Source of the DNA: SCBR16-9 sp964537975
GTDB taxonomy: Bacteria > Hydrogenedentota > Hydrogenedentia > Hydrogenedentales > SCBR16-9
Direction: 5' to 3'
Assembly (NCBI GenBank): GCA_964537975.1
Contig: CAZIDP010000017.1
Span: forward strand, 1 to 64,000
DNA length: 64,000 bases
Below, piece after piece: positions 1 to 9,345 of this stretch (position 1 is the stretch's first letter; each line of letters starts with the position of its first letter). Both the position numbers and the translations under genes were made by a program. Below the pieces are notes generated by a model. That model made no database searches and was not told the origin of the DNA. It worked only from the letters and a program-made list of their open reading frames with translations.

Positions 1-2082
1 CAGATTGTTAAAATCATGCGCAATTCCCCCCGCCAACACCCCGAGACTTTCCAGCTTTTGCGCATGCAACAGGCGTCGTTCCATCTCAATTTTTTCATTT
101 TCTGATTGAAGACGCTCTGTAATATCATGAATGGCTGCTATATGAACCTTTTTCCCCTTGTAAATGAATATTCCGCTGTGAATCTCAACAGGAAACACTT
201 TGCCATCGCTTTTTTTATGAAAACGCAAAGGAATATTGTTCTTCTCTTCTTGCGTTGCCAATCGCGTGGCTTCTGGTTCTGCAGAAAGCATATAATTTTT
301 CATGCATAACAATTCTGCATGTGTATATCCATACAACTGTGACGATGCAGCGTTCGCTTCAAGGATTTGACAGCTATCATTTTCAACGAGCAACACGGCA
401 TCGGTTATGCTGTCAAATAATGTACGAAATTTGCGTTCGCTTTCCACCAAGGCTTGCTCCGCCAATATGCGTTCCGTGATGTCTATGCCGATTGCTTGCA
501 GAAAAATTATATTTCCATCTTCGTCAAAAAATGCACGATCAGTCCAGCGTTGCCATACAGCGTTGCCATCTGGTGCAGATACCGGGTGCTCATAGGACTT
601 GACCGGGTTATCCGGAGTCAAAGATAAATATTGTGCCATGGCAGCTTGGCGATCATCATCAGTTGGCAAAAAATCAACAAATTTCTTTCCAAGCAATTCT
701 TCTGGTTTACTTTTAAAATATTTGCAATAGGCAGGATTTACGTACGTTAAGGCACTGTCAGGTAAAAATGTACACAACAAAGCAGGCATATCATCTGCCA
801 GTCGCCGATATCGCTCCTCACTTTTTCCCAAGGCTTGCTCTGCCAATGTGCGTTCTGTGATGTCGATTCCAATAACTTGAAAAAAGGTTGCTTCACCGTC
901 TGCATTGAAAAATGCTCTTGCCACCAGACGATGCCAATAAACTTGACCATCTGCATTGGTAACCGGATTTTCAAACGAAGAAACAGGTGCCTCTGGCGTT
1001 AATGACGTATAATGGCTTATAGCTTTTTTACGACTTTCTTCATTCGGTATTAAGTCCATAAATGGCTTACCAATAATATCGCTCGGTTTTTTGTCAAAAA
1101 ATGAGCAATACTCAGCATTTGCAAACGTTAATGTACTGTCAGGTAAAAATGTACATATGAATGCGGGCATGTCTTCTGTTAGCCGGCGGAAACGTTCTTC
1201 GCTCTCTTCTAATGCCTTTTCAGCAAGTTTCCGCTCACTGATATCACGTACAGAAACAATGAATAGTTCCGCATCTGCAATGATGGCATATCGTATACTT
1301 ACTTCCACCCAAAAGGAATTGCCATTTTTATGGCGTGCCATCCATTCAAAAATTTGCGGTCCTCCAGTACGTGAATCGTTTAGATGCCTCAGTGCTTCTT
1401 CTTGGCTGTAATCAGGTGAATCGAAACTCAGATCACTGACTTGAAGTTGCAGCATTTCTTCCCGGGTATATCCATACATCTCACAAGTGGTCTTGTTGAC
1501 ATCGATAATGTTGCCAGTGGTCGCATCATCGACAAAAATCGAATCACTCAGAGAATCTAACACAGCCTGAAGATAATGCTGGTTTTGGATGATGCTTTCT
1601 TCAGCCTTTACCTGTGCCGTTACATCTTCAAGTATTACAACAAAGGAGTGTATTCGATCTTTTTCGGTGCTAAGAGGGAAAGCAATTAATTGTAAGTAAA
1701 CTGGTTTATCTGGAGAATTTTCATACACATCATGGGCGTTGTAGGAAAAATATGGCAGTTTGACCGTTTTTCCATTTTGTAATTCACGCAGAGTATCTAA
1801 TAGATTATGCCTTTCGAGTACAGGGTCCTCGAGTATAGAATATTCTTGTGGCGGCTCAGAACCGAGAATATCAATCATAGCCTGATTCGTGCGAACAGGG
1901 TGGCCATTGTGGTCTGTAATCAAAATTGGGTTGGGATTAAAATCAATCAGCCCATCAAGCAGCGTGTTGGTCGACAGGGTAGCCTTCAGACAAGCATTTT
2001 CTGCCTCCAAAGCCGCAATTTTTTCGATTAAACTTTCATTTGAAGCGAAGTGTAAAGATTCACTATTATTATGGTGCGTCAT
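1..2082 (-). CDS. Multi-PAS sensor histidine kinase, C-terminus cut by window edge
   Basis: Cytoplasmic sensor kinase of a two-component system. The 694 visible residues run open to base 1. There are about five PAS units: roughly residues 30-135, 165-285, 295-415, 420-540 and 550-670. Several are followed by PAC-like D-I-T-E-R motifs. The last visible residues are the phosphoacceptor H-box, LGVLAGGIAHDFNNL, with the probable phospho-His at residue 689, so the ATPase domain (and perhaps a receiver) lies outside. No membrane segment is seen. ATG at 2082 is chosen because GAGGGG lies just upstream; an in-frame ATG five codons earlier is less well placed. PAS units 3 and 4 are near duplicates. 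The H-box region closely matches the hybrid kinase at 20602-23184, so the two are paralogues. The signal sensed is unknown. Confidence 0.9.
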   Translation of the reverse strand, partial: MTHHNNSESLHFASNESLIEKIAALEAENACLKATLSTNTLLDGLIDFNPNPILITDHNGHPVRTNQAMIDILGSEPPQEYSILEDPVLERHNLLDTLRELQNGKTVKLPYFSYNAHDVYENSPDKPVYLQLIAFPLSTEKDRIHSFVVILEDVTAQVKAEESIIQNQHYLQAVLDSLSDSIFVDDATTGNIIDVNKTTCEMYGYTREEMLQLQVSDLSFDSPDYSQEEALRHLNDSRTGGPQIFEWMARHKNGNSFWVEVSIRYAIIADAELFIVSVRDISERKLAEKALEESEERFRRLTEDMPAFICTFLPDSTLTFANAEYCSFFDKKPSDIIGKPFMDLIPNEESRKKAISHYTSLTPEAPVSSFENPVTNADGQVYWHRLVARAFFNADGEATFFQVIGIDITERTLAEQALGKSEERYRRLADDMPALLCTFLPDSALTYVNPAYCKYFKSKPEELLGKKFVDFLPTDDDRQAAMAQYLSLTPDNPVKSYEHPVSAPDGNAVWQRWTDRAFFDEDGNIIFLQAIGIDITERILAEQALVESERKFRTLFDSITDAVLLVENDSCQILEANAASSQLYGYTHAELLCMKNYMLSAEPEATRLATQEEKNNIPLRFHKKSDGKVFPVEIHSGIFIYKGKKVHIAAIHDITERLQSENEKIEMERRLLHAQKLESLGVLAGGIAHDFNNL

Positions 2083-2176
2083 ATCACCACCCCTCATATT
2101 GATGCAGAATTGCCCCCAAGTATCCGTAAATTCTACAGTATGGCATCCTGATAAACCAGTCAGGCAACTTCACAAA

Positions 2177-3928
2177 TTATTCTCCGAGTGAACGCACAGT
2201 GGCAGATAATTTATTGGGGTTGTCCTCAGTTGCATTAAACCGAACTTCTGTGTCACCAAACCGATATCGTATGGTATTGTGGTGCGGGAAAAAAGGAATG
2301 ATTCGTTGGCGAACATGTGGGGCCAGAAAGTCTGTGGTCGCAACCCATAATCCAGCCCCATATGCAAATTCACCATTGTCACCGGTTTCTTTCAGCACCG
2401 CTTCCGGGAGTAAGTGCTTCATTGCAATACAAAGCGCGCCTTCCTGAACCCGCTCAGCAACACCTTCCAAGGCAGACGTGCCAATACCGATACCAGTCAG
2501 CAAAATCAATTCCACCCCTTCCAGATCTTCTTTTTTGACATGATGATCAAACACAACAACGCCGTCTAGTGGCATAAAAACTTGATACGGACGACGTGCA
2601 ATACTCCCTGCGTGCCAGCTCAAGCTGTCCGCTGGCGCAACACCGAGAGATAATAGATGCCATAACTTGAACCAGGCTTCTGTGTCTGTGGTTGACTGCC
2701 ATTCCATATGTCCAAAAAGAGTATCGGGCAACCATCCCGTCGCCTGCCCATAACATCCATCTTCCTGACGAATGATGGCTACCCGTGGTTTGAGTTCCCT
2801 GAAAGTGTAATGACGCGGATTTTGAGGTACATATTCATGTATAAAACACTTGGTCACCTCTCCATAAGGTGTAACCTGGTATTCATTCTCATCAAACAGA
2901 ATCAGACTGCCAATTCCTTGTTTGTTGTGATCAAATGCGAGATTCTCAGTGTATATGCAATCGGCACCCATGTGATATGCCAGTAACAGGGCGCTGCGGT
3001 ATTCATCTACACTATGACCGGGATAACTGCCCGGTGACCACAAATCAGGCGTTATCCATAACTCCGTTTCATATTGTATGGCTGCTCCCATGGCTTGAGC
3101 AATAACTATTGGTGAGAAACTTTCTTTAAGAATCTTTGGGGCAGCGACATAGCCAGCACGTGCAAATGGGTGGAACATTATGGGAAAGACATGCTCAGTA
3201 TAGAGTGTAAGGCCAGTATTCTGGTAAATATCCTGTTCTGCCTTGGCATCCCTGGCCAATCCATCAGCAGCATCCAGCAAAGTATCACCTTCAGGATCGT
3301 ACATGAAGGGGTGCCCCAATCCGGCAATACCATGACGTTCAGCACGTTCTGGATTGCTGGTGCTTTGCATGTGTTCGGCTTCATCAAACATCAAGCCCAA
3401 TAAGGCCTCTGTATTTTTTAATTCATTTACAAGCTCAGGTGGGAATCTAAAAAAATGCCTTCCATCTTCTCTTCGAAACCAATCTTGTCCTTTGTCATCA
3501 ATAAAGGAATCAATCCAGTTTGCAGATTCAAGGTTAATAATCCAATTGATACCCAGTTCGTTACAGAAAGAGTCATTGTTGCGAATGTAATGGGCAGACA
3601 TGGCCTGGCGGGGCGCGTCTTCAAAAGCAGGCAGGTTCAGATCAAGACCTTGCTCTTCGTGGTATTGCAGTAATTGCGTGTGGTTTCCCCATCTTCCGGC
3701 AGGTGGCAAAAAATGTGATATCCACAGATCAAAACCGAATTCCTTGAACAGGTCTGCTGCCCAGGGATAATCACTTAAAGAAAATGGCCCCCCTGCATCA
3801 TCAACACCAAAGCGTAAGGGCCATACGGTATTTTCTTCCATGGTGTCTGCCTCCGCAAAAGCTGCTCCATATTGTATGGACGATACCAGGGCAATTAAGG
3901 ATACACAAAACATTGACACCCATCTCAT
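2177..3928 (-). CDS. Secreted protein of unknown function, possible TIM-barrel glycosidase-like
   Basis: A 583-residue protein with a clear N-terminal signal peptide (MRWVSMFCVSLIALVSS, cleavage probably after AAFA near residue 25), so it acts outside the cytoplasm. The body is rich in Trp, Tyr, His and acidic residues and has motifs such as LGLMFDEAEH and HMGADCIYTENLAF that resemble strand ends of a (beta/alpha)8 barrel. I do not recognise a named family; a polysaccharide-degrading or binding role is only inferred. AAGGAGG lies 8 bases before the ATG. It follows the 752-residue gene at 3983-6241 by 54 bases on the same strand and precedes the PAS kinase by 94 bases, so the three may be one transcript. 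Confidence 0.75.
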   Translation of the reverse strand: MRWVSMFCVSLIALVSSIQYGAAFAEADTMEENTVWPLRFGVDDAGGPFSLSDYPWAADLFKEFGFDLWISHFLPPAGRWGNHTQLLQYHEEQGLDLNLPAFEDAPRQAMSAHYIRNNDSFCNELGINWIINLESANWIDSFIDDKGQDWFRREDGRHFFRFPPELVNELKNTEALLGLMFDEAEHMQSTSNPERAERHGIAGLGHPFMYDPEGDTLLDAADGLARDAKAEQDIYQNTGLTLYTEHVFPIMFHPFARAGYVAAPKILKESFSPIVIAQAMGAAIQYETELWITPDLWSPGSYPGHSVDEYRSALLLAYHMGADCIYTENLAFDHNKQGIGSLILFDENEYQVTPYGEVTKCFIHEYVPQNPRHYTFRELKPRVAIIRQEDGCYGQATGWLPDTLFGHMEWQSTTDTEAWFKLWHLLSLGVAPADSLSWHAGSIARRPYQVFMPLDGVVVFDHHVKKEDLEGVELILLTGIGIGTSALEGVAERVQEGALCIAMKHLLPEAVLKETGDNGEFAYGAGLWVATTDFLAPHVRQRIIPFFPHHNTIRYRFGDTEVRFNATEDNPNKLSATVRSLGE

Positions 3929-3982
3929 AGCAGCAGCCTCCTTAACAATGCTTAAAAGTAACAGACAGCTTGGAAATTTATA

Positions 3983-6241
3983 TCATGTCTTGATCGCACC
4001 ACGTATTTCTGCCAGCAACTCCAAGGTATTTCTGGCCAGACGATTGCATTCGTCATAAATGCGTACACCATCGCCCTTACGCAGTCGAACAAACAGACGA
4101 TTCATCTCTCGTGTCAGCGGTAGCAATTGTTGGCCAAATTCAAATGCTTCATCCTTACGCCCTTTTCCATATAGACGACACAAGGTGCCATCACAACCAC
4201 ACGCTGCCGCACTGGCCTGAATCAACTTACTGCGCGGTTCCATTAATGGAGGTGATTGATATATTAGATTTAACAATAAATCACGAACTTCATGCATTCG
4301 AACCAAGTCTTCAAGAGGCGAAGACATACCGACCAGTTTTGTCAGGTCTTGCACGGGACGTATATTGAGATTGTATCTTCGGGCTAAGCCCAGATTGAAA
4401 GCAACCTGGCGCCGGTCATTTTCCATGATATGCTCAATCATCAAGTCACGCATATGCTCACATACTTTGGGTTTGCCAGCCAGAATAACTTCTCCCTGAC
4501 CCGGAAACATTTCCAAATGTCGTTGCCGTGACATGGGCAACCAATTACGGTTACGTACAAAGTCGGTAATGTCATATATGGCAAGATCATCGGGGAAATT
4601 TGCTGGAACCCGAATGTTGACCGATGTCATTTCGCGTATATCATTGGTTATTACATATAGAACGTGGAAATCTGGCCCTTCCATCCACTGCCATTCCAAT
4701 GGTGGAACATCGTTAGGGCGTTTAGAATTGGGATGTTCTTCCCAAGTAAACTCAAATTGTAACTCACAGTCTCGTACCGGATTGGCATTCAAAAATAATG
4801 GGGCCATTGCATTGAAGCGTTCCATACGATGTGACAACTCTGCCCAGAGATCACTGAATGTCAAAAACGGTCCGGTGAGCGTACGCTGTACGCTGCCCCG
4901 GAGCCATACTGGTTCATTGTGGTAAGAATTTGCAAACCAACCTTTTACTCCCTGCGCCATAGCTAGATTTATCATTAACCTGATTTCTGGACAGGTACTC
5001 CATTCCGGAGTATCGGTAGCGTGGACATGGGTGGGTACTGAAAGCCAAAAGTTCTGACCTCGACTCAATGGAAAATGAGAACGTGTCAAGCTACCAATTT
5101 CCCAGGCTGCACGCGATTTGTTGTGTGTAATGCCTGTAGCCGCAAAATAGGGGGAAAACAGTGGAAAAGCATTCGGGTCCTGCATCATCACGACCAGCGG
5201 ATGGTTCGGGTCTACTTCCTCAATGAGTTTACGTGCCTGAAGATGTGTATTAAACATGTTGTCTTTGGGATTATGGTGAATGCTCCAACCCAGGATAGCC
5301 TGTGAATCTGCATAGGGCTCAATGTATTCATGAACCAAACTGCGACCATGTGCTTCGAAATGTTCTGGTGACCAGTCGTGAATTGCCAGAATACGAATAC
5401 CATAGGAAGCTGCCAGCCCCAATATTTCTTGCCATTCCGTAGGTGTCAAAGACCCCATCTCTTCCAGTGCGATAGAGTTGTGGTGGTGACGCGCAATGTC
5501 TTCCAACGCAAAACGCCAATAATCGCGAAAGGACATTTCCATCATTTCGGCAAGCCGTTTCCCGGCACCGGCTTTCATAAAAACACCCAGTGGCATAAAC
5601 TTTTTCATTAATGGGTATTCTTTTGGCCCGCCCTGGTTATCCAGTAACCGGGCATGCTTTTCCAGTGCTTCATGTTCACCTGGGCTCATTTCACGAAAAC
5701 GAATTGACTTTACCTCAATTGATTCAGTCGTGCGTGTGACACCGTAAAGACGCAGGGAAATGTGATCAATGGTACGTGGAAAACCAAAATGAGGGATTTT
5801 GCGGGCGATGGTGCGCCATTCCATTGTTGGCACAAGCCCATCGAAATGGAAACCACCTGGATAATGTAACAACCAGGCAGGTCGTGCATTGGAGGTACGA
5901 CAACGATAGGTCAATTCTACAATTGGAAAACGTTGGACATCCACGGGCAGCCGGGCATCTTTCCAGTTCATGCAAGACAATGCAACCCAATATCGGGGAT
6001 CATGTACATCCAAATTGTCGATCCCGGAGGTGCTTTCAAATTGTCCACGAAGCAGAATTGCCTCTTCGGTACGTTCCCGATAGGCAGGAATGTTCTTCCA
6101 CTCCGGGTCATTATCATCATCAAACAGGCTCCACTGCTCAAAATCTGCCGGACCAAATTCTACGTGTGCCAGACCATCGCGAATTTTGCTGTCCGGTGCA
6201 AATAAAAGGGATTTTATATACCCGGAATAATCATACCGCAA
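3983..6241 (-). CDS. Large protein of unknown function, glycoside-hydrolase-like
   Basis: A 752-residue protein without a recognisable signal peptide. Residues about 1-190 look like a beta-rich accessory domain. Residues about 210-480 have a barrel-like pattern (ALEEMGSLTPTEWQEILGLA, YGIRILAIHDWSPEHF, AQGVKGWFANSYHNEP). The C-terminal part is helical and Arg/Leu rich. The start is TTG at 6241, supported by AAGGG 8 bases upstream; no ATG start in this frame fits better. It is the first gene of a leftward run with the secreted protein at 2177-3928, which has a similar style. A carbohydrate-related role is an inference from fold-like patterns; no catalytic residues can be assigned. Confidence 0.7.
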   Translation of the reverse strand: MRYDYSGYIKSLLFAPDSKIRDGLAHVEFGPADFEQWSLFDDDNDPEWKNIPAYRERTEEAILLRGQFESTSGIDNLDVHDPRYWVALSCMNWKDARLPVDVQRFPIVELTYRCRTSNARPAWLLHYPGGFHFDGLVPTMEWRTIARKIPHFGFPRTIDHISLRLYGVTRTTESIEVKSIRFREMSPGEHEALEKHARLLDNQGGPKEYPLMKKFMPLGVFMKAGAGKRLAEMMEMSFRDYWRFALEDIARHHHNSIALEEMGSLTPTEWQEILGLAASYGIRILAIHDWSPEHFEAHGRSLVHEYIEPYADSQAILGWSIHHNPKDNMFNTHLQARKLIEEVDPNHPLVVMMQDPNAFPLFSPYFAATGITHNKSRAAWEIGSLTRSHFPLSRGQNFWLSVPTHVHATDTPEWSTCPEIRLMINLAMAQGVKGWFANSYHNEPVWLRGSVQRTLTGPFLTFSDLWAELSHRMERFNAMAPLFLNANPVRDCELQFEFTWEEHPNSKRPNDVPPLEWQWMEGPDFHVLYVITNDIREMTSVNIRVPANFPDDLAIYDITDFVRNRNWLPMSRQRHLEMFPGQGEVILAGKPKVCEHMRDLMIEHIMENDRRQVAFNLGLARRYNLNIRPVQDLTKLVGMSSPLEDLVRMHEVRDLLLNLIYQSPPLMEPRSKLIQASAAACGCDGTLCRLYGKGRKDEAFEFGQQLLPLTREMNRLFVRLRKGDGVRIYDECNRLARNTLELLAEIRGAIKT

Positions 6242-6582
6242 AGTGAGAACCCTTCATAAGCTGAGTTTACATAATAACAAGTATTAAAACGTTCAATAAT
6301 GTCGTCCATTATACCTATATTATAGTTACTGAATGTATCCTACGAATCATGTGAAATACAAACTTGATGCAATACAGGCGCGCTGCATTAGAAATCTTTG
6401 AATGGGAGAAATTCAGTAAATGTGCGATAAACTGCCAGGCAGCACAAGATGCGAACATAGAACTATATACAATATCTTAACAGAGCTACTTTTTTGTCTG
6501 GTGGTTAACAAAACAAAAAGCACGCCCATAAGGACGTGCTTGCTAATATATATTAAATGTCACATAACACTCGTTTGTATTT
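6242..6582. other. Intergenic, AT-rich
   Basis: Apart from the terminator hairpin of the pseudopilin gene at 6511-6541, I see no gene or conserved site. The part nearest 6241 should hold the promoter of the leftward 752-residue gene, but no convincing -35/-10 pair is visible. Confidence 0.6.
6511..6541 (-). terminator. Rho-independent terminator of the pseudopilin gene
   Basis: Read on the minus strand, a 10-bp stem (AAGCACGTCC / GGGCGTGCTT) closes a TTAT loop and runs into TTTG/TTTTG. It lies about 40 bases after the stop codon at 6583. Confidence 0.85.
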
Positions 6583-7569
6583 TTAATTATGGACGCTTTC
6601 TGCAAAAATATGACCTGCTTCATGGAAAACAAAGCCACCGGCATTCATCGGGAATGTACCACCAACCGGAAATGCCAAATCTTCATCTTCTAAAATCCAG
6701 GTACCCCCAGGTCCGACACCGCCTGTGGGCCAACGTATAAATTGCACATGCCCATCTAAAAACAATACATTGGAACCACCTGGTACGTGATTAAAATGAG
6801 CAGGGTCATCACAGACAATATCCCAAAGTATCGCAATTTGCGATTGCGCAACTGACCCAGCACCAGGATTATTGATATCCGTTATCAAAAAGCGTTCGAC
6901 TCCTTCACGTAGTCGTGGAATTGTGCTGCCACCAGCGACTCCGGAACCTGCCACAACTACCGGCCAATTTTCATTCGCTACTTCAGGATTATACAATATA
7001 CGTATGCCCAGCCCCTCTTCCGCATGCATCAGATTAATCACCAATGCATCTACTTTTTCCGGAGTGTCCACCATCTGATCAGTAATCAAATACCCCATGT
7101 AGGTGTAGGGGTAATCGCCAACTTCACATGCCTCTACCAAACCATCACCACTGCCATCCCATTCTTGCCACCAGGGACTGGATGTGTCACCTTCATCCCA
7201 CCGGCCAACTGGGTCCGCGGCACCCATGGCGCTGGGACAGATCATCACATTGAAATCATTCAGATAGTCTGGATACATGGCAGCAACATCGAATATTTGC
7301 TCCATTGGATGTATAGCACCATTGCAAGCCCTTGTTTTCATTGGTGGGTACATGCTGCCGGGACTTTCAGATGAATACATTTTAAGTGACAAGCCGATTT
7401 GTTTCAGATTATTAGCGCAAGAAGCGCGACGGGCAGCTTCCCGGGCTCGGGCCAGCGCAGGAAGCAAAATAGCGGCAAGAATGCCGATGATTGCAATAAC
7501 TACAAGCAATTCGATAAGGGTAAAACCTCTAATCCCTCGAGAGGTGACAACTTTCTTTTGCGTTAACAT
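6583..7569 (-). CDS. Prepilin-type pseudopilin with H-x(10)-DG C-terminus
   Basis: A 328-residue type II/IV pseudopilin-like protein. Residues 1-15 are a basic leader ending in Gly; the prepilin peptidase site is G|FTLIELL, with Glu at mature position 5, then a hydrophobic helix to about residue 40. The neck has CANNLKQIGLSLKMYSSE. The globular body ends with IPRLREGVERFLITDINNPG and FNHVPGGSNVLFLDGHVQF, the signature of the pseudopilin class amplified in Planctomycetes and Lentisphaerae. It should be inserted in the inner membrane and exported to a pseudopilus or the surface. GGAGAA precedes the ATG. No pilus assembly genes are adjacent; the only related machinery in the window is a GspF stub. 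The precise role of this class is unknown. Confidence 0.92.
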   Translation of the reverse strand: MLTQKKVVTSRGIRGFTLIELLVVIAIIGILAAILLPALARAREAARRASCANNLKQIGLSLKMYSSESPGSMYPPMKTRACNGAIHPMEQIFDVAAMYPDYLNDFNVMICPSAMGAADPVGRWDEGDTSSPWWQEWDGSGDGLVEACEVGDYPYTYMGYLITDQMVDTPEKVDALVINLMHAEEGLGIRILYNPEVANENWPVVVAGSGVAGGSTIPRLREGVERFLITDINNPGAGSVAQSQIAILWDIVCDDPAHFNHVPGGSNVLFLDGHVQFIRWPTGGVGPGGTWILEDEDLAFPVGGTFPMNAGGFVFHEAGHIFAESVHN

Positions 7570-7861
7570 GGTTATTGGTTCTCCGCCATTTGGGATACGT
7601 CATTTTGTAAGTTTAGTTGTCAAGCATAGAGCATAAACGATGCTTTCCATAAACTTCAGTTTAGTATACATAACAACGATTCTTGTTTGCAATCCATCAA
7701 GACACTTTAGCCAGGTTTTATAGAAAATTTTTTATTCGAAATAAAATTTTTTTTGAATAAATTCATTGCTGACCGCACACAGCCATAGGTTTTGATTTGG
7801 AATTGTCGGTTTTTGTCTGCCAGGCTTGTAAATAGAGCAAAAAAACTCGAAAATAAATTAC

Positions 7862-7888
7862 TAAAGTTTTTCCTAAAGTTGCCGATAT
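7862..7888 (+). promoter_or_regulatory. Sigma-28 (FliA) promoter of the flagellin locus
   Basis: TAAAGTTT (7862-7869), an 11-base spacer and GCCGATAT (7881-7888) match the sigma-28 consensus TAAAGTTT-N11-GCCGATAA at all but the last base. Transcription would begin near 7895, leaving about 390 bases before the first flagellin start codon. Confidence 0.9.
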
Positions 7889-8205
7889 ATACGACAGGTA
7901 AGCTGGAACAGGCTAACCTGAATGGGTGTTTTGAGGTAGTTTTGGAATCATGAGCGCATTGATAGGATGCGGTATGTGGTATATGGGTCAACCAATACAA
8001 CAAAACGCTTTAAACACTACACGACATTTGAATCTGACGATTTGATGTCACACGAATTTGTGTTGCACATGCTACAACAGGTAGGGACACCGGTTGTTGA
8101 ATGTTTTACAGCATTTGCAAGCAAAAACATGGGACAAGTTTATGGCAAATGCAGCCGTAAACAAATTGCTAGCCTTTCATGGGACCGACAGGATATAGGG
8201 ACATA

Positions 8206-8276
8206 CTCTTTCGGAGGAAGAGCTACGCGAAGGCAAGGTAGCGCAAGGATGCGCAAAACCAACCACTCACGGAGGA
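8206..8276 (+). promoter_or_regulatory. Hairpins with GGA loops in flagellin 1 leader (CsrA-type)
   Basis: Three short hairpins precede the start. They are CTCTT/AAGAG with loop TCGGAGG (8206-8222), GCTAC/GTAGC (8222-8242) and GCGC/GCGC with hexaloop AAGGAT (8241-8254). The second and third share bases and so are alternatives. AAGGAT fits the ANGGAN loop bound by CsrA/RsmE proteins, and CAAGGATG matches the core of the CsrA SELEX consensus. The Shine-Dalgarno GGAGG at 8271-8275 is itself a GGA site. CsrA control is inferred; no csrA or fliW is in the window. Confidence 0.6.
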
Positions 8277-8283
8277 AATTATT

Positions 8284-9099
8284 ATGGGACTTCGAATCAA
8301 CACCAACATTTCTGCACTGAACACCAGCCGGATATTGAGTCGTTCAACATCGAGCTTGAACAAATCATTGGAACGGCTATCGAGTGGGTTGCGGATTAAC
8401 CGTGCGGCTGACGACGCAGCCGGGCTTGCGATATCCGAGGGATTTCGGTCGCAAGTTCGCGGTTCACAGGTAGCACAACGTAATGCACAAGATGGTATCA
8501 GTATGGTGCAGACTGCTGAAGGCTCGCTAAGCGAAACGACCAATATTTTGCAGCGTATTCGCGAGTTGGCAGTGCAGGCAGCTAATGGCACACAAAGTGA
8601 AACCAACCGCGCAGCACTTGATGCAGAAGTACAACAGTTGCTGTCACAAATTGATGACATCGCTTTGGACACGGAGTTTAATGGTATCGCAGTATTAAGT
8701 GCTGCCCAGACCGTAACTCTGCAAGCGGGTGCCAACCCCGGCCAGACACTTGAGATTGCCATTACCGGCGCCAAGACCAATGATTTGGGTATGAATGGTT
8801 TGTCAATCTCCGCCATGGACATCGCAGTATCAACCATCAGCACGGTCGACATTGCATTGCAAAGCGTCAACACTTTGCGCAGCAGTCTGGGTGCGTATCA
8901 GAATCGGTTGGAATTTACCATTAACACCTTGGCAATTCAAGAAGAAAATTCTTCTGCATCTGAAAGTGCCATTCGAGATGCTGACATTGCCCAGGAGACC
9001 ATTGGTTTTACCAGGAATCAGATTTTGGTTAGTGCAGGTACCTCAATCCTGGCACAAGCCAATGTGATTCCACAGACGGCGTTGCAGTTACTTGGCTAG
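8284..9099 (+). CDS. fliC: Flagellin, short form (copy 1)
   Basis: Structural subunit of the flagellar filament, exported by the flagellar type III system. The 271 residues consist almost entirely of the conserved D0/D1 regions. The N-terminus is MGLRINTNISALNTSR with SLERLSSGLRINRAADDAAG at about residues 29-48. The C-terminus has ESAIRDADIAQETIGFTRNQ and ends ANVIPQTALQLLG. The variable D2/D3 domains are essentially absent, as in other short flagellins. GGAGG lies 8 bases before the ATG. It is the first gene after the sigma-28 promoter and is followed by a near-identical paralogue and flaG in the same direction. Confidence 0.97.
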   Translation: MGLRINTNISALNTSRILSRSTSSLNKSLERLSSGLRINRAADDAAGLAISEGFRSQVRGSQVAQRNAQDGISMVQTAEGSLSETTNILQRIRELAVQAANGTQSETNRAALDAEVQQLLSQIDDIALDTEFNGIAVLSAAQTVTLQAGANPGQTLEIAITGAKTNDLGMNGLSISAMDIAVSTISTVDIALQSVNTLRSSLGAYQNRLEFTINTLAIQEENSSASESAIRDADIAQETIGFTRNQILVSAGTSILAQANVIPQTALQLLG

Positions 9100-9145
9100 T
9101 TTTTCCCCGTACTTTTTGAACGGGTAATACCAGTTTTTCTTTGTA

Positions 9146-9180
9146 GGTGGCCGGACCATAAAGATATTAATCCGGTCACC
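9146..9180 (+). promoter_or_regulatory. Stable hairpin between the two flagellin genes
   Basis: A 10-bp inverted repeat, GGTGGCCGGA (9146-9155) and TCCGGTCACC (9171-9180) with one G-U pair, lies 46 bases after the first flagellin stop. There is no U-tract, so it is more likely an mRNA-stabilising or partial attenuating hairpin than a full terminator. Confidence 0.5.
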
Positions 9181-9302
9181 TGGTATACAACAACACGCTC
9201 AGTGTAGAAAGGAGGATTGATTTCATCGGCGTTGATCTACTGTAATCGCGTTACGGCAGGTCCTAAACAACGTCACTAATTTATTACATGGATGATATAT
9301 AT

Positions 9303-9336
9303 GGAAGGTAGGGATACCTTCCAGCCAATCATGGAG
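9303..9336 (+). promoter_or_regulatory. ANGGAN hairpin in flagellin 2 leader (CsrA-type)
   Basis: GGAAGGT (9303-9309) pairs perfectly with ACCTTCC (9316-9322) around the hexaloop AGGGAT, which fits ANGGAN. The Shine-Dalgarno region ATGGAG (9331-9336) supplies a second GGA site 9 bases later, the two-site layout expected for CsrA repression of translation. Confidence 0.6.
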
Positions 9337-9345
9337 GAAAGTACT

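Larger units (their letters stand above)
7570..8283. other. Divergent intergenic with long flagellin leader
   Basis: Between the leftward pseudopilin and the rightward flagellin. It contains a sigma-28 promoter at 7862-7888 and a predicted leader of about 390 bases with hairpins near its 3' end. An open frame from 7967 to 8320 crosses the flagellin start and has no family features, so I do not call it a gene. Confidence 0.7.

Noticed and set aside
7967..8320. Open frame of 117 codons before the flagellin
   Set aside because: It lies wholly in the flagellin leader and crosses its start codon, has no ribosome site or family pattern, and its sequence is explained by RNA hairpins.
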